A stretch of 64,000 nucleotides of DNA from Planctomycetota bacterium (GCA_016712565.1 JADJQU010000004.1:124001-188000), one strand, 5' to 3'; positions 36,081 to 45,794 are shown, counted from the stretch's first letter. The notes: generated from the letters alone by a model not told the origin. Numbers and translations: made by a program.

Positions 36081-36484
36081 GGCGCAGCGCCCGGACCGGA
36101 CTCGAGCTTGGGCACCTGGGGACGGTAGGCCTGCTCGAACGTGGCGTCGAAATCGAAGTTTTCCGAGAAATCCTCGAGCTTGTCGCCGTCCTGGCGCTTG
36201 AGCATGCCGTGCTCCACCAAGAGAAAAACGATGCGGCCCCAGTCCAGGCTCTCGCGCACGCCCCAGGAGCGCCAGACGTGGGCCGACAGGGGGCCGAACT
36301 GCTGCAGGGCGCAGGCCTTCATTCCCGCCAGCACCTCCCGGCCGCTGACGTGGCGGTCGGTGCCCTCGGCGTGTTCGCGGCCCGCCAGCCGCAGGGCGTA
36401 CTCCAAGGACTCGTACAGGAAGCGGAACGCCTCCGGCGAGTAGCGTCCGTCGCTCAGGGCCAACTTGCGCAACGCCTCGTTCAT
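36077..36484 (-). CDS. Minf_1886 family protein, unknown function
   Basis: A protein of 135 residues from ATG 36482-36484. It is helical and soluble, with YSPEAFRFLYESLEYALRLA, HVSGREVLAGMKACALQQFG and SWGVRESLDWGRIVFLLVEH. This pattern is widespread in planctomycetes, verrucomicrobia and acidobacteria and has no known function. The long upstream extension of the frame is rejected because it is Pro/Arg-rich and lacks family similarity. It is translationally coupled to the AI-2E transporter. The 205 bases upstream, before the holB end, show no gene. Confidence 0.8.
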   Translation of the reverse strand: MNEALRKLALSDGRYSPEAFRFLYESLEYALRLAGREHAEGTDRHVSGREVLAGMKACALQQFGPLSAHVWRSWGVRESLDWGRIVFLLVEHGMLKRQDGDKLEDFSENFDFDATFEQAYRPQVPKLESGPGAAP

Positions 36485-36689
36485 TCGGTGTCCTCGCGGC
36501 GGAGGGCCCGACCAGTCTAGTGTTCCGAGTCGAAAGTTCGTCGGCCCGGGGGGCCTGAATGCGGTTTCCTGGACGGGCGCCGCGACGACGCGCGCTCGCG
36601 GCCCCACGCGGAGCAGCGGCCACTTCGCCCGAGAACCGCAGGCGGGCCCCGGGGTCGGCGCACCGCGAACTCAGGCCGCCGGCAGGGGA

Positions 36690-37766
36690 TCAACCGGGGA
36701 GTTGTGCCCATTCGCGGGCGGCGAGCATCTGGGCGGCGCGCTCGATGGCGGCACCGGGGTCCAGATTCAAATCCACGTCCGCCCGGGCCGTGGTGAGCCC
36801 GTGGACCGCCGACGCCAGCACCCGTGGCTCCCGCAGCAGGGCGATCTTCCCGCTGGCCTGGGCCATGTCGCCGTGGGCCAGGCGCGCCGCATCGGCGCCC
36901 GCGGCAAGCCGTGCCAGATCCCCCAGCAGAGCCCCGCACAGGTCGATCCAGGTGCGCGCGCGCTCCCGTTCCCTGCCGCTCGGGGTCTTGCCCTCGAACA
37001 CGCCGTCCACCTCCCCCACCGCGGCCGCGGCCTCGAAGGGCGAGAGTTCGCCGCACAGGAGCGCCAAGGCCAGCTTGCGCATCGCGGGCACGCCGCGCTC
37101 CCCCAGGGAAAGCGCCACGCCCGGGGAAAAGCCGCTCCAGCGCGCCAGGCGCCGGGCGTCCTCGGGGGAAAGCCCCTCTGCCGCGAGGACCGCCAGGCAT
37201 TCCTCCTGGGGCAGCGGCCGAAAGCGCAGGCTCACCACCCGGCTTTGGATCGTGGGCAACAGGGCCCCGACCTTTTCGGTCGTGAGCACCCAAAGCACCG
37301 ACTCGCCGGGCTCCTCGAGCATCTTGAGCAGTGCGTTCTGGGCCTGCTCCCCCATGCGCTCGGCCTGGCGCAGGATCACAATGCGCCAGCCGCCCTCGGA
37401 GGGACGCAGGGCGAGGAAGCTCGCCGCCGACTCCCCGGGTTCCCCGGGCCCATCGCGGGGGACGATGTGGCCCACGCGGATCTGCTCGTCGATTTCCCGC
37501 GGCGGATCGATCACGAACAGATCCGGGTGCCCGCCGGAGAGGAAGCGCTTGCAGGGTCCACAGGCGCCGCAGGGACCGAGGTCGTCGCCGGGCGCGCCGC
37601 AAAAGAGTCCCTGGGCCAGGGCCCGTGCCGCGCGGAACTTGCCCAGGCCCACGGGACCGTGGAACAGCAGTCCATGGGGCAGGCGCTCGCTCCGCGCGGC
37701 GCGCCAGAGCCCGCGCAGGAGATCCCCGTGGCCGTACAGCGGCCAGGGTGCCCGTTCGTCAGCCAC
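36690..37766 (-). CDS. holB: DNA polymerase III delta-prime subunit
   Basis: A protein of 358 residues from GTG 37764-37766, overlapping the tmk stop by 8 bases; the longer frame upstream is rejected. Clamp-loader features: HGLLFHGPVGLGKFRAARAL (Walker A region), zinc site CGACGPCKRF, then VILRQAERMGEQAQNALLKM with LEEPGESVLWVLTT (sensor 1 region). The C-terminal collar is Ala/Leu-rich. It helps load the beta clamp. The tmk-holB pairing is a common bacterial arrangement, which supports the call. Confidence 0.88.
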   Translation of the reverse strand: MADERAPWPLYGHGDLLRGLWRAARSERLPHGLLFHGPVGLGKFRAARALAQGLFCGAPGDDLGPCGACGPCKRFLSGGHPDLFVIDPPREIDEQIRVGHIVPRDGPGEPGESAASFLALRPSEGGWRIVILRQAERMGEQAQNALLKMLEEPGESVLWVLTTEKVGALLPTIQSRVVSLRFRPLPQEECLAVLAAEGLSPEDARRLARWSGFSPGVALSLGERGVPAMRKLALALLCGELSPFEAAAAVGEVDGVFEGKTPSGRERERARTWIDLCGALLGDLARLAAGADAARLAHGDMAQASGKIALLREPRVLASAVHGLTTARADVDLNLDPGAAIERAAQMLAAREWAQLPG

Positions 37767-38397
37767 GGCGAGCCTCCTCGGCCGCGCACTGCTCCAGGCA
37801 GGAGCGCACACGGGCCTGCACCAGGTCCTCGCTGCCCGCGGCATCCACCAGGCGCGAGCGCGGGTCCAATTCGGCGTAGCGCCGGTAGCCGCGGGCCACG
37901 GCGCGTTGGAAGTCGAGCCCCCGATCCTCGATGCGATCCCCCGCCGGTCCGCGGCGCAGGGCGGCCTCGCTCACCTCCAGGTCCAAAATCACCGTCAGGT
38001 CCGGCGCCGGGCTGCCGGCCCACTCCCGCAGCAGTTCGAGGACCCGCAGGGGTTCGAGCCCGCCGCCCACGGACTGGTAGGCGAAGGTGGAGGCGTGGAA
38101 GCGCTCGCAAACCACGTCCTGGCCCGCCGCCAGCGCGGGAGCCACGCGCTGGTCCAGCAGGGCGCGGCGGGCCGCCGCGAAGAGCAGGGCCTCGCTGGGC
38201 GCGGCGATTTCCAGTTCGCGCGACAACAACAGCTCGCGGATGCGCTCCCCCAGCGGCGTGCTGCCGGGCTCGCGCACGTGCAAGGCGGGCCGGCCGCGCT
38301 CCGCCGACAGCGCGGCCGCGAGGCGACGGGCCTGGGTCGACTTGCCGCAGCCGTCGACGCCGTCGAGAACCACGAACCAGGGGCGTGCAGGGCTCAT
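37759..38397 (-). CDS. tmk: Thymidylate kinase
   Basis: A protein of 212 residues. WFVVLDGVDGCGKSTQARRL carries the P-loop, followed by HVREPGSTPLGERIRELLLS with the DR(Y/F)-type region (VVCERFHASTFAYQSVGG) and LDLEVSEAALRRG before DRIEDRGLDFQRAV. It phosphorylates dTMP to dTDP. It is downstream of the TPR peptidase by 40 bases and overlaps holB by 8 bases. Confidence 0.93.
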   Translation of the reverse strand: MSPARPWFVVLDGVDGCGKSTQARRLAAALSAERGRPALHVREPGSTPLGERIRELLLSRELEIAAPSEALLFAAARRALLDQRVAPALAAGQDVVCERFHASTFAYQSVGGGLEPLRVLELLREWAGSPAPDLTVILDLEVSEAALRRGPAGDRIEDRGLDFQRAVARGYRRYAELDPRSRLVDAAGSEDLVQARVRSCLEQCAAEEARRG

Positions 38398-38437
38398 CGC
38401 GCGAGAGCGTACTCCATGTGGGGCCAGGTCTCCCGGC

Positions 38438-41400
38438 TCAACGGGATCCCTCGGGGATCCGCTCCCGGGCCACCAGGGCGGTTTCGCACTGCGGATCCAG
38501 TTCCAGCGCGCCGGCGATCCGCCCCAGGGCCTCGGGCAGGCGGCCCAGGTCCACCAGGCAGTCCGCCTGCAAGCCCAGGAGCCGCGCACGGTCCTCGTCG
38601 GAGAGGGGCGGCGGGCGGTCCTGGTCCAATTCCACCGGCACCAGGGCGGCCACTTCGTATTCCCGCAGGGCCTCGACATGGCGTTCCAGGCGCCGCAGCA
38701 CCTCCGCGTGCTCCAGGTGCAACCGGCGGCGGAAGGGGTGGATCTCGTTGGCCTCGGCGTAGAGCCGCTGCGCCTCGGCGAAGCGCTCGGCCTTGGCATG
38801 CCACGCGGCCACCAGCAGGCGCGGCTCGTACTCACCCGAATTCCAGCGGAGCCAGCGCGAGCGCGCCTCCATGGCCTCGTCGGTCTTCCCGAGTTCCGTG
38901 CAGACATCCGCCAGGGCCGTCTCCGCGGACATCTCCGGGTCGTCGTAGCCCGGGAAGAGCCCCTCGGCGGCGCGGAACTGGGTCGCGGCGGTCTCCAGTT
39001 CCCCCGCCAGGACGGCCAGCCGTCCGAGCGCGAAGCGCACCCGGTAGTCCTCCCCGCCCTGGGCCAGTCCCTTGCGCCAGAACTCGATCGCCCGCGCCTT
39101 GTCGCCCGCGTGCATGGAGATTTCACCGCGCAGGAATTCCGCCCGCGGATGCGTGAGCCCCGCGCCGTCCAGGCGCTGCAGCACCTGCTCCGCATCGATG
39201 CGCGAGCCCGATTGCCAGTGGCCGTAGGCCAGGCTCAGGGTGTCCTCGAGCCACCGCTGTCGCGGGCCGGGGGCCGTCGGCGGCTGGGGCGGAAGTTCCA
39301 GTTGCAGCCGGGCGATGAAGGCGGAGGACCAGCGCGGCTCGATGCAGAGCTCGGCGATCTCTGCGTCCACGAATTCCGCGAAGCGACGGTCCAATTCCTC
39401 GGGGGTGGCGTGAAACACCTCCGCCAGGGCGCCGTCCAGGTCCAGGCCGCGGTCGAAGGCCTCCAGCAGGTGCACGAGCGCCGCGAATCCGTGGCGCTCG
39501 ATCATCATCTGGCACCACAGGCCCGACTGGTAGTAGGCGAACAGGATGCGCGGACCGCGGAAGGCGCGGTTCAGATCGCGCACGCCGATCAACTCGCCGC
39601 TGCGGCGGGAATCCAGGAGCTCGCGGCGCATGTTGCGCGTCCAGGAGGGTTCGCGATTCACTTCCTCCCAGGTGGCCAGTCCCTCGGTGATCCAGCGCGG
39701 GCAACGGTTGTGGGACAGGCCCAGGTGGATCACGTGGGTGAACTCGTGGAACGAGGTGCGCGCCCAGGAGAAGGAGCCGCGCATCTCGCTCACCGGAGAG
39801 ACGGCGGTCACCACCGGGCCGAAGCACACGCCCAGGGCCGGAAAGCCCTCGAAGCCCGTGGAACGCACGGAGAAATCCCGATGGCGCTCGAAGACCTCGA
39901 TCTGCACCGGGCCCGGGGTGAAGCCGTAGCGCGCGGAGAGCTCGTCCCTGGACTGGGCATAGAAGGGCACCAGGTAGGCCTCGAGCACCTTCGAGGCGTC
40001 GGGCGCCCAGAGGAAGGTGTGGGCCCCCGCCGCGGCGGTCACGTAGCGCGAATGGATGCGCTCGAGCACCTTCGAGGTGTTGAAGCGCCAGGCGTTCTGG
40101 CGGCCGGCGGCCAGCTCGGTCGCCTTGGCCAGGGACGCCATGGCCTCCTTTTCCGCGCCGGTGTTGGCCTGGGAGCGGCCCAACTGGGTCCAGGCCTCGT
40201 GGTCGGCCGGGTCCCGGACCACGGCGCGCTCCAGGAACTTGCGGCCCTCCCCGAAGCGATAGAGCTCGCACAGGATTCGCCCCAGTTCGCGCTCGGGGCG
40301 GCCGTCCAACGCATCCTCGGAGGCCAGTGCATTGAGCAGCGCTTCGGCGTCGGCCTCGCGGTGCTCGATCCAGGCCAGGGTGGCCTGCAGCGTGCGCAGC
40401 TCCCGCCGTCCGGGGGCGAGTTCCTGGAGCCGCGCCAGCTTCCCGCGGGCGGCCACCAACTGCCCATCGTCGAGGTCCGCGGCGGCTCCCGCCAGCAGCC
40501 CCTCGATGGAGGCGGGCCGCAGCCGCAGCCACTCCTCCAGGATCTCGCCCGCCGGCCGGCTCTGGCGGTTCCAGTTGAAGCGGTTCAGCTCGTAGAGCCC
40601 CAGGTTCGCGGGCCCGTGCCGGGGATTGAGCTCCAGGGCCTGCTTGTAGAGGACGCCCGGGGCCCGCCCCTGGGCCTCCGGGTGGGCGATCTCGCCGTCG
40701 GCCTCGAAGTACACCGAGGCCAGCTCCGCCAGCACGTCGGGTTCGGGGCCGTCGCCCGAGGCCGCCAGCCGGTCCCCCGCCACCAGGGAGCGCGAGGCGG
40801 CCTCCAGGTTCCCCAGGGCCCGCTCGCAGCGCGCCCGGGCGAGCCACTCCTCCCAGATGCCGCAGGTGGCCGCGGCGCCCTGCCGCAGCAACTCCAGGCG
40901 CTGCTCGCGCCGGCCCAGGGCGCCGGCCGTCCGCGCCAGGACCCAGGCGTCCCGGGCGTCCACGGCGGGAGCAAGGTCCTTGGAGCGCGCGCCGGCGAGC
41001 TCCCCGGCGGCCTCGGAGCGCCCCTGGGTCAACTCCAGGCTCAACAGCTGTCGCAGGGCCTGGGCGGTCCACATCCGCGCCCCGGCGGCGTCGGCCAGGC
41101 CCGCGGCGTCCTTCAGGCCCCGCTCCAGGTCCTTGCGGGCCGCCTCCCAGTCGCACTCGTCCATCCGCAGCATGCCGCGCAGCACCCGCGCGGCCGCGTC
41201 CGCCGGGTCGTCGTTCAGAAGCTCCGTCAGCCCCTTCTGCGCCTTGGCGGTTTCCCCGCGCCTCCGAAGCCGGTCGGCCTCCCGGCGCTCCCCGGCCAGG
41301 GCCGCGGCCAGCTCCGCCTCGTCTTGGGAGGCCCCGTCGAGGTCTCCGGCCGTCGCGTCCGACCCGGGCTCCGACGACGGCGCCCCGGGGCAGCGGGGAG

Positions 41401-41491
41401 ACGCCGTCACCGCCGACCACGCCGGAGGAACGAGTCCCATGCACAAAGCGAACAGGCCCGGAGGGAGCCGGCGAAGGATGGACGTCGACAT
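38438..41491 (-). CDS. TPR protein with embedded gluzincin-type metallopeptidase domain
   Basis: A protein of 1,017 residues. ATG 41489-41491 begins a signal peptide (LRRLPPGLFALCMGLVPPAW). Residues about 60-500 are TPR-like helical repeats, and repeats return after about 720 to the end. In between, near residue 580, SFHEFTHVIHLGLSHNRCP holds an HExxH-type zinc motif (HEFTH). About 20 residues later WITEGLATWEE supplies the Glu ligand of the peptidase MA fold. It resembles the TPR-flanked DUF1570/Peptidase_MA proteins common in planctomycetes. It is probably periplasmic; the substrate is unknown. It is divergent from the amidase gene and upstream of tmk. Confidence 0.8.
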   Translation of the reverse strand: MSTSILRRLPPGLFALCMGLVPPAWSAVTASPRCPGAPSSEPGSDATAGDLDGASQDEAELAAALAGERREADRLRRRGETAKAQKGLTELLNDDPADAAARVLRGMLRMDECDWEAARKDLERGLKDAAGLADAAGARMWTAQALRQLLSLELTQGRSEAAGELAGARSKDLAPAVDARDAWVLARTAGALGRREQRLELLRQGAAATCGIWEEWLARARCERALGNLEAASRSLVAGDRLAASGDGPEPDVLAELASVYFEADGEIAHPEAQGRAPGVLYKQALELNPRHGPANLGLYELNRFNWNRQSRPAGEILEEWLRLRPASIEGLLAGAAADLDDGQLVAARGKLARLQELAPGRRELRTLQATLAWIEHREADAEALLNALASEDALDGRPERELGRILCELYRFGEGRKFLERAVVRDPADHEAWTQLGRSQANTGAEKEAMASLAKATELAAGRQNAWRFNTSKVLERIHSRYVTAAAGAHTFLWAPDASKVLEAYLVPFYAQSRDELSARYGFTPGPVQIEVFERHRDFSVRSTGFEGFPALGVCFGPVVTAVSPVSEMRGSFSWARTSFHEFTHVIHLGLSHNRCPRWITEGLATWEEVNREPSWTRNMRRELLDSRRSGELIGVRDLNRAFRGPRILFAYYQSGLWCQMMIERHGFAALVHLLEAFDRGLDLDGALAEVFHATPEELDRRFAEFVDAEIAELCIEPRWSSAFIARLQLELPPQPPTAPGPRQRWLEDTLSLAYGHWQSGSRIDAEQVLQRLDGAGLTHPRAEFLRGEISMHAGDKARAIEFWRKGLAQGGEDYRVRFALGRLAVLAGELETAATQFRAAEGLFPGYDDPEMSAETALADVCTELGKTDEAMEARSRWLRWNSGEYEPRLLVAAWHAKAERFAEAQRLYAEANEIHPFRRRLHLEHAEVLRRLERHVEALREYEVAALVPVELDQDRPPPLSDEDRARLLGLQADCLVDLGRLPEALGRIAGALELDPQCETALVARERIPEGSR

Positions 41492-41550
41492 GGAGCTGCG
41501 TGGGTGGAGTCGGGGCGGTGGCCGCGGGTCGATCTCGAGCGGTCGGGTCC

Positions 41551-41584
41551 ACGGCCACGGCCGGGGCCGGGGCCGGGGCCAGGG
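41551..41584 (+). repeat. Short GC hexamer repeat in divergent intergenic region
   Basis: CACGGC occurs twice and then CGGGGC-type hexamers about three to four times in a row, in the 181-base gap between the peptidase and amidase genes. This is a slippage-prone tract. No convincing promoter hexamers were identified nearby. Confidence 0.4.
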
Positions 41585-41672
41585 GAGCTTGAATATGGGC
41601 GAAGATGCGGAGGGTTGGCTAAATCGTACGAATCGTTGCCGCGGACACTGCGGAAAGGTATCTCCGGAAGCC

Positions 41673-42692
41673 ATGAATCGCTTCTCGTCCCGCCGCGCCG
41701 CGCGCGTGGCGACGGGCCCCCGCGCAATCCGCGGCGCCCTGTTCACCTTGCTGCTCGCCTTGCTGGGCCTCCTTCCGTCCCTGGGCTGCACGACGCCCAA
41801 GCCGCCGCCCCGGCCGCCCCTGGAGCCGGACCCCGTGGTGGTCAGGCCCCCGTGGCTCGACAAGGACCTGTCGTGGGAGACGCTGGTGGAGATCGAGGAC
41901 TGGCTCGACAACCAAAGCACTGCCCACAACGCCGATCTCGTGCGCGAGGCGCGGCTGCGGCTCAACGAAGGGCGCGTCAACTACTCGCGCCTGGACCTGG
42001 ACAAGGGCACGGCGCCGCCCAAGACCGTGCGCGATCGCGTGGAACTGGCGCGCATGGGCTTCCAGCAGGTGCTCGACGATCCCAGCGCCGGGCAGGCCTC
42101 GAAGACGCGCGCCAAGCTGGGCGTGCAGAGCGCCGTGGCCCTGCTCGACTCGCCCAAGGCCTCCAAGTTGGACCTGGTGATCGTCGACCGTTCCCGATGG
42201 AAGGCGAAACCGGCGCGCACCGATCGCCTGACCGCCCTCAAGGGTTCCTGGAGCCGCATCACCGTGCACCATTCGGACGAGTCCCGCAGCAGCCAGACCG
42301 GCGGCTCGATCGAGGAATCCGAGGAAGTGGCGCGTCTGATCCAGAAGTTCCACATGGAGGATCCCGAGCACCGCTGGGGCGACATCGGGTACCACTACCT
42401 GATCGACTCGGCGGGGCGGATCTTCGAGGGACGCGAGCTCCGGTGGCAGGGCGCCCACGCCGGCGGCCCGGGCGGAGTGAACAACACGCAGAACATCGGC
42501 ATCTGCATGCTGGGCGACTTCCTCAAGCGTCCTCCGACGCCCGCGGCGCTCAAGAGCCTGGAATTGCTGATCGAGAGTCTGCGGGGGCAGTACAAGATCC
42601 CAGCGACGCGGGTCTACGCCCACAAGGAATTCACGACCACCCAGTGCCCGGGCCCGGCGCTCTCCGCCTGGCTCAAGAACAAGTACGACTGA
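41673..42692 (+). CDS. N-acetylmuramoyl-L-alanine amidase (Amidase_2/PGRP fold) lipoprotein
   Basis: A protein of 339 residues from ATG 41673. The signal peptide ends LLGLLPSLGCTT (lipidated Cys), then Pro-rich. A TPR-like or helical segment occupies 60-170. The C-terminal half is an Amidase_2 domain: WSRITVHHSDESRSSQ (first His pair), WGDIGYHYLIDSAGRIFEGR, GAHAGGPGGVNNTQNIGICM and HKEFTTTQCPGPA with the Cys zinc ligand. It cleaves peptide stems from peptidoglycan at the outer-membrane-facing side of the periplasm. The longer frame upstream is a shadow. Confidence 0.88.
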   Translation: MNRFSSRRAARVATGPRAIRGALFTLLLALLGLLPSLGCTTPKPPPRPPLEPDPVVVRPPWLDKDLSWETLVEIEDWLDNQSTAHNADLVREARLRLNEGRVNYSRLDLDKGTAPPKTVRDRVELARMGFQQVLDDPSAGQASKTRAKLGVQSAVALLDSPKASKLDLVIVDRSRWKAKPARTDRLTALKGSWSRITVHHSDESRSSQTGGSIEESEEVARLIQKFHMEDPEHRWGDIGYHYLIDSAGRIFEGRELRWQGAHAGGPGGVNNTQNIGICMLGDFLKRPPTPAALKSLELLIESLRGQYKIPATRVYAHKEFTTTQCPGPALSAWLKNKYD

Positions 42693-42823
42693 ATCGCGGG
42701 GACTGGCCTGGGGTCTCTGCGGGGAGCCGCGCGCTCCCTCTGGGGCCTTGCGCGCGCGAAGCTGCCGTTGCGCGCCCCCCCGTGGCCCGCCCCCCCCGGG
42801 ACGCAACACTCCGGGGCACAACA

Positions 42824-43792
42824 CTAGATGCGGCCCGAGAGGTCCCGCAGGTCCGCGCGCACCATGTCGCGAATCAGCTGCTGGAAGCCCACTTCAGGCT
42901 TCCAACCCAGGTCGCGCCGGGCCTTGGAGGCGTCGCCCACCAGCAGGTCCACCTCCGCGGGTCGCACGAGCTTGGCGTCGTGGACCACGTGCTCGCGCCA
43001 GTCCAGTCCCAGCTCGTCGAAGGCCACTTCGCACACTTCGCGCACCGAGTGCATTTCCCCGGTGGCGATCACGTAGTCCTCGGGCGACGGCTGCTGGAGC
43101 ATGAGCCACATGGCGCGCACGTAGTCGCCCGCAAAGCCCCAGTCGCGGCGCGCCTCCAGGTTCCCCAGGCGCAGTTCCCGGGCAAGGCCCAGGCGGATGC
43201 GCGCCGCCTCGCGCGTGATCTTGCGGGTCACGAACTCGACGCCCCGGCGCGGAGATTCGTGGTTGAACAGGATGCCGCAGCAGGCGAACAGCCCGTAGGA
43301 CTCGCGGTAGTTGACCGTGATCCAGTGGGCGTAGAGCTTGGCCACGCCGTAGGGGCTGCGGGGCCAGAAGGGCGTGCGCTCGTCCTGGGGAGAGACGCGC
43401 ACCTTGCCGAAGATCTCCGAACTGGAGGCCTGATAGAAGCGAGCCCGTGGCGCCACCTGGCGCAGGGCCTCCAGCAGTCGGGTGGCGCCCAGGGCCGTGA
43501 ATTCCGCGGTCAGCACCGGCTCCTGCCAGGAGGTCGGCACGAAGGACTGGGCGGCCAGGTTGTAGACCTCGTCGGGGCGAGCCTCCTCCATGGCCCGCAC
43601 CAGGGAGGTGTGGTCCAAGAGGTCCCCGCGCACGAGGACCAGGGAGTCGGCCAGGTGGGCGATGCGCTCCAGGCGTTCGTTGGAGCTGCGGCGCACCAGC
43701 CCGAAGACCTGGTATCCCTGGGACAACAGCAGCTCGGCCAGGTAGCTGCCGTCCTGACCGCTGACGCCGGTGATCAGGGCGCGCTTCGACAT
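42824..43792 (-). CDS. gmd: GDP-mannose 4,6-dehydratase
   Basis: A protein of 322 residues. ALITGVSGQDGSYLAELLLS, NLAAQSFVPTSWQEPVLTAE, YQASSSEIFGKVRVSPQDER, the catalytic RSPYGVAKLYAHWITVNYRE and GILFNHESPRRGVEFVTRKI are specific for Gmd. It forms GDP-4-keto-6-deoxymannose, precursor of GDP-fucose, rhamnose or perosamine. The next enzyme of such a branch is not in the window. One base separates it from uppP upstream, so they are probably co-transcribed. Confidence 0.93.
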   Translation of the reverse strand: MSKRALITGVSGQDGSYLAELLLSQGYQVFGLVRRSSNERLERIAHLADSLVLVRGDLLDHTSLVRAMEEARPDEVYNLAAQSFVPTSWQEPVLTAEFTALGATRLLEALRQVAPRARFYQASSSEIFGKVRVSPQDERTPFWPRSPYGVAKLYAHWITVNYRESYGLFACCGILFNHESPRRGVEFVTRKITREAARIRLGLARELRLGNLEARRDWGFAGDYVRAMWLMLQQPSPEDYVIATGEMHSVREVCEVAFDELGLDWREHVVHDAKLVRPAEVDLLVGDASKARRDLGWKPEVGFQQLIRDMVRADLRDLSGRI

Positions 43793-43793
43793 C

Positions 43794-44612
43794 TCAGGCG
43801 CTCTCCAGCACTCCGGCGAACAACAGGCCCGCGACCAGCAGCGCCAGGGCCAGACGATAGATGCCGAAGCCCGCCAGGGTGCGCGCGTTCAGGGAGCGCA
43901 CCATCCAGCGCACGCTGAGCCAGGCCGAGAGGAAGGCCACCGAGAGGCCCAGGAGCAGACTGGCCGGGCCGAAGTGCTCCACCAGGCTCGCCCCCTGCTG
44001 CACGCCCTTGTAGACCGTGGCGGCCGAGAGCGTCAGCAGGCCCAACAGGAAGCTGAACTCGATGGCGGCGCCGAAGCCCAGACCGCACAGGAGGCCGCCC
44101 GCGATGGTGGCCAGCGAGCGGCTGACGCCGGGCCACATGGCGATGCACTGGCACAGGCCGATGATCGCCGCGGCGCGCAGGGACAGTTGCTCCAGGGAGA
44201 GTCCCCCCTCCCCCAGGCGTCGCCTGGCGAGCCACAGGAGGAACAGGCCGCCCGCCGCCCAGGCGACCACCACGGGCCACAGGCCGAACAGATGTCGTTC
44301 GATGCGGTCGTCGAAGATCACGCCGATCACCGCCGCCGGAAAGAAGGCGACGACGAGGTTCAGGAGCAGACGACGGCCGTCCGCGTGCCTTCCCGCCAGA
44401 CCCAGGAACGCCTGCAGGATGCGCCGGCGATAGAGGGCGAACACGGCCAGGATCGCCCCCAGTTGAATGCAGATGGCGAAGGCGTTGGAGTCCGCATCCG
44501 CGGGCAGTTCCAGGGCCCGCTGGGTCAAGAGCAGGTGGCCCGTGGAGCTGACCGGCAAGTACTCCGTCAGGCCCTCCACCAGACCGAGCAGCGCGGCTTG
44601 CCAGAGGTCCAT
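43794..44612 (-). CDS. uppP: Undecaprenyl-diphosphatase
   Basis: A protein of 272 residues with about eight membrane helices. ALLGLVEGLTEYLPVSSTGH and PGVSRSLATIAGGLLCGLGF are the two conserved catalytic motifs of BacA/UppP. It recycles undecaprenyl diphosphate to the monophosphate carrier used by peptidoglycan and surface polysaccharide pathways. The pairing with gmd fits carrier demand in glycan synthesis. Confidence 0.93.
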   Translation of the reverse strand: MDLWQAALLGLVEGLTEYLPVSSTGHLLLTQRALELPADADSNAFAICIQLGAILAVFALYRRRILQAFLGLAGRHADGRRLLLNLVVAFFPAAVIGVIFDDRIERHLFGLWPVVVAWAAGGLFLLWLARRRLGEGGLSLEQLSLRAAAIIGLCQCIAMWPGVSRSLATIAGGLLCGLGFGAAIEFSFLLGLLTLSAATVYKGVQQGASLVEHFGPASLLLGLSVAFLSAWLSVRWMVRSLNARTLAGFGIYRLALALLVAGLLFAGVLESA

Positions 44613-44681
44613 GGTGGCGCGGGGGGCCTGGATCGCGGGCGCCGGAATCGCCGCGGCGGATTCCGGCGCGCCCGCGGAGAA

Positions 44682-45794
44682 TCAGCCGATCGCCTGCTCG
44701 GCGCTCGTGTACGGCATGTCGAACGCGTCGGCCACCGCCTTGTAGACGATCTTGCCGTTGATCACGTTGGCCGCTGAACGCAGGGCCGGGTCCGTGGCGA
44801 TGGCCTGCTTGGCCCCCAGCTTCGCCAGCCGCAGCGTGTACGGCAGGGTCGCGTTGGTCAGGGCGAAGGTGCTCGTGCGCGGCACGGCGCCGGGCATGTT
44901 GGCCACGCAGTAGTGCAGGATCCCGTCCACGGTGTACACCGGGTCGGCGTGGGTCGTGGGACGGCAGGTCTCGATGCAGCCGCCCTGGTCGATGGCCACG
45001 TCCACGATCACCGTGCCGGGCTTCATCAGCTTGAGGTCCTCGCGGCGGATCAACTTGGGCGCGGCTGCGCCCGGGATCAGGACCGCGCCGACGATCAGGT
45101 CGGTCTTCGACAGGTAGGAACGCAGGGCGAAGGGAGTCGAGAACACCAGGTGGCAGTTCTTCGGCATCACGTCGTCCAGGTAGCGCAGGCGGTCGATGTT
45201 GATGTCCATCAGGGTCACGTCCGCGCCCAGGCCGCAGGCCATGCGCGCCGCCTGGGTGCCGACCACGCCGCCGCCGAGGATCAGCACGGTGGCGCGCTCC
45301 ACGCCGGGCACGCCCCCGAGCAGGATGCCCGAACCGCCGCGGGAGCGCTCCAACCACTGGGCGCCGGCTTGGATCGCCATGCGGCCGGCCACCTCGCTCA
45401 TGGGCGTCAAGAGCGGCAGCGTGTTGCCCACTTCGAGGGTCTCGTAGGCGAAGCACTGGGAGCCGGTCTTGATGACCGCTTCCGTGAGGGCGCGATCCGC
45501 CGCCAGGTGCAGGTAGGTGAACAGCGTCTGGCCCTTGCGCATCATCGGCCACTCGGGCGCCAGGGGTTCCTTGACCTTGAGGATCAGGTCGCAGGCGCCC
45601 CACACCTCCGCGGCCGACTTGGCGATGCGTCCGCCGGCCTGCTCGTAGAGCCCGTTCTCGAGGCCGCTGCCGACTCCCGCCTGGGTCTCGACCATGACTT
45701 CGTGGCCGCTGGCCACGAGCCGCTCGGTGCCGGCCGGGGTCAGGGCAACCCGGTTCTCGTGGACCTTGATCTCGCGAACGACGCCGACTTTCAC
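44682..45794 (-). CDS. ald: Alanine dehydrogenase
   Basis: A protein of 370 residues from GTG 45792-45794. AAGGAG lies 6 bases before the start. MKVGVVREIKVHENRVALTP, LILKVKEPLAPEW (substrate Lys), YLHLAADRAL (catalytic His), LILGGGVVGTQAARMACGLG (NAD loop) and HYCVANMPGAVPRTSTFALT match Ald. It interconverts L-alanine and pyruvate with NAD. The upstream 297 bases to the tRNA are GC-rich with no gene; a weak leftward TTCCGC-17-TAAGCT promoter is possible there. Confidence 0.95.
   Translation of the reverse strand: MKVGVVREIKVHENRVALTPAGTERLVASGHEVMVETQAGVGSGLENGLYEQAGGRIAKSAAEVWGACDLILKVKEPLAPEWPMMRKGQTLFTYLHLAADRALTEAVIKTGSQCFAYETLEVGNTLPLLTPMSEVAGRMAIQAGAQWLERSRGGSGILLGGVPGVERATVLILGGGVVGTQAARMACGLGADVTLMDINIDRLRYLDDVMPKNCHLVFSTPFALRSYLSKTDLIVGAVLIPGAAAPKLIRREDLKLMKPGTVIVDVAIDQGGCIETCRPTTHADPVYTVDGILHYCVANMPGAVPRTSTFALTNATLPYTLRLAKLGAKQAIATDPALRSAANVINGKIVYKAVADAFDMPYTSAEQAIG

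Noticed and set aside
38087..43918. A 1,943-codon open frame on the plus strand
   Set aside because: It runs antisense to the TPR peptidase and gmd genes and reads as His/Gly/Gln-rich sequence; high GC leaves few stop codons in shadow frames.
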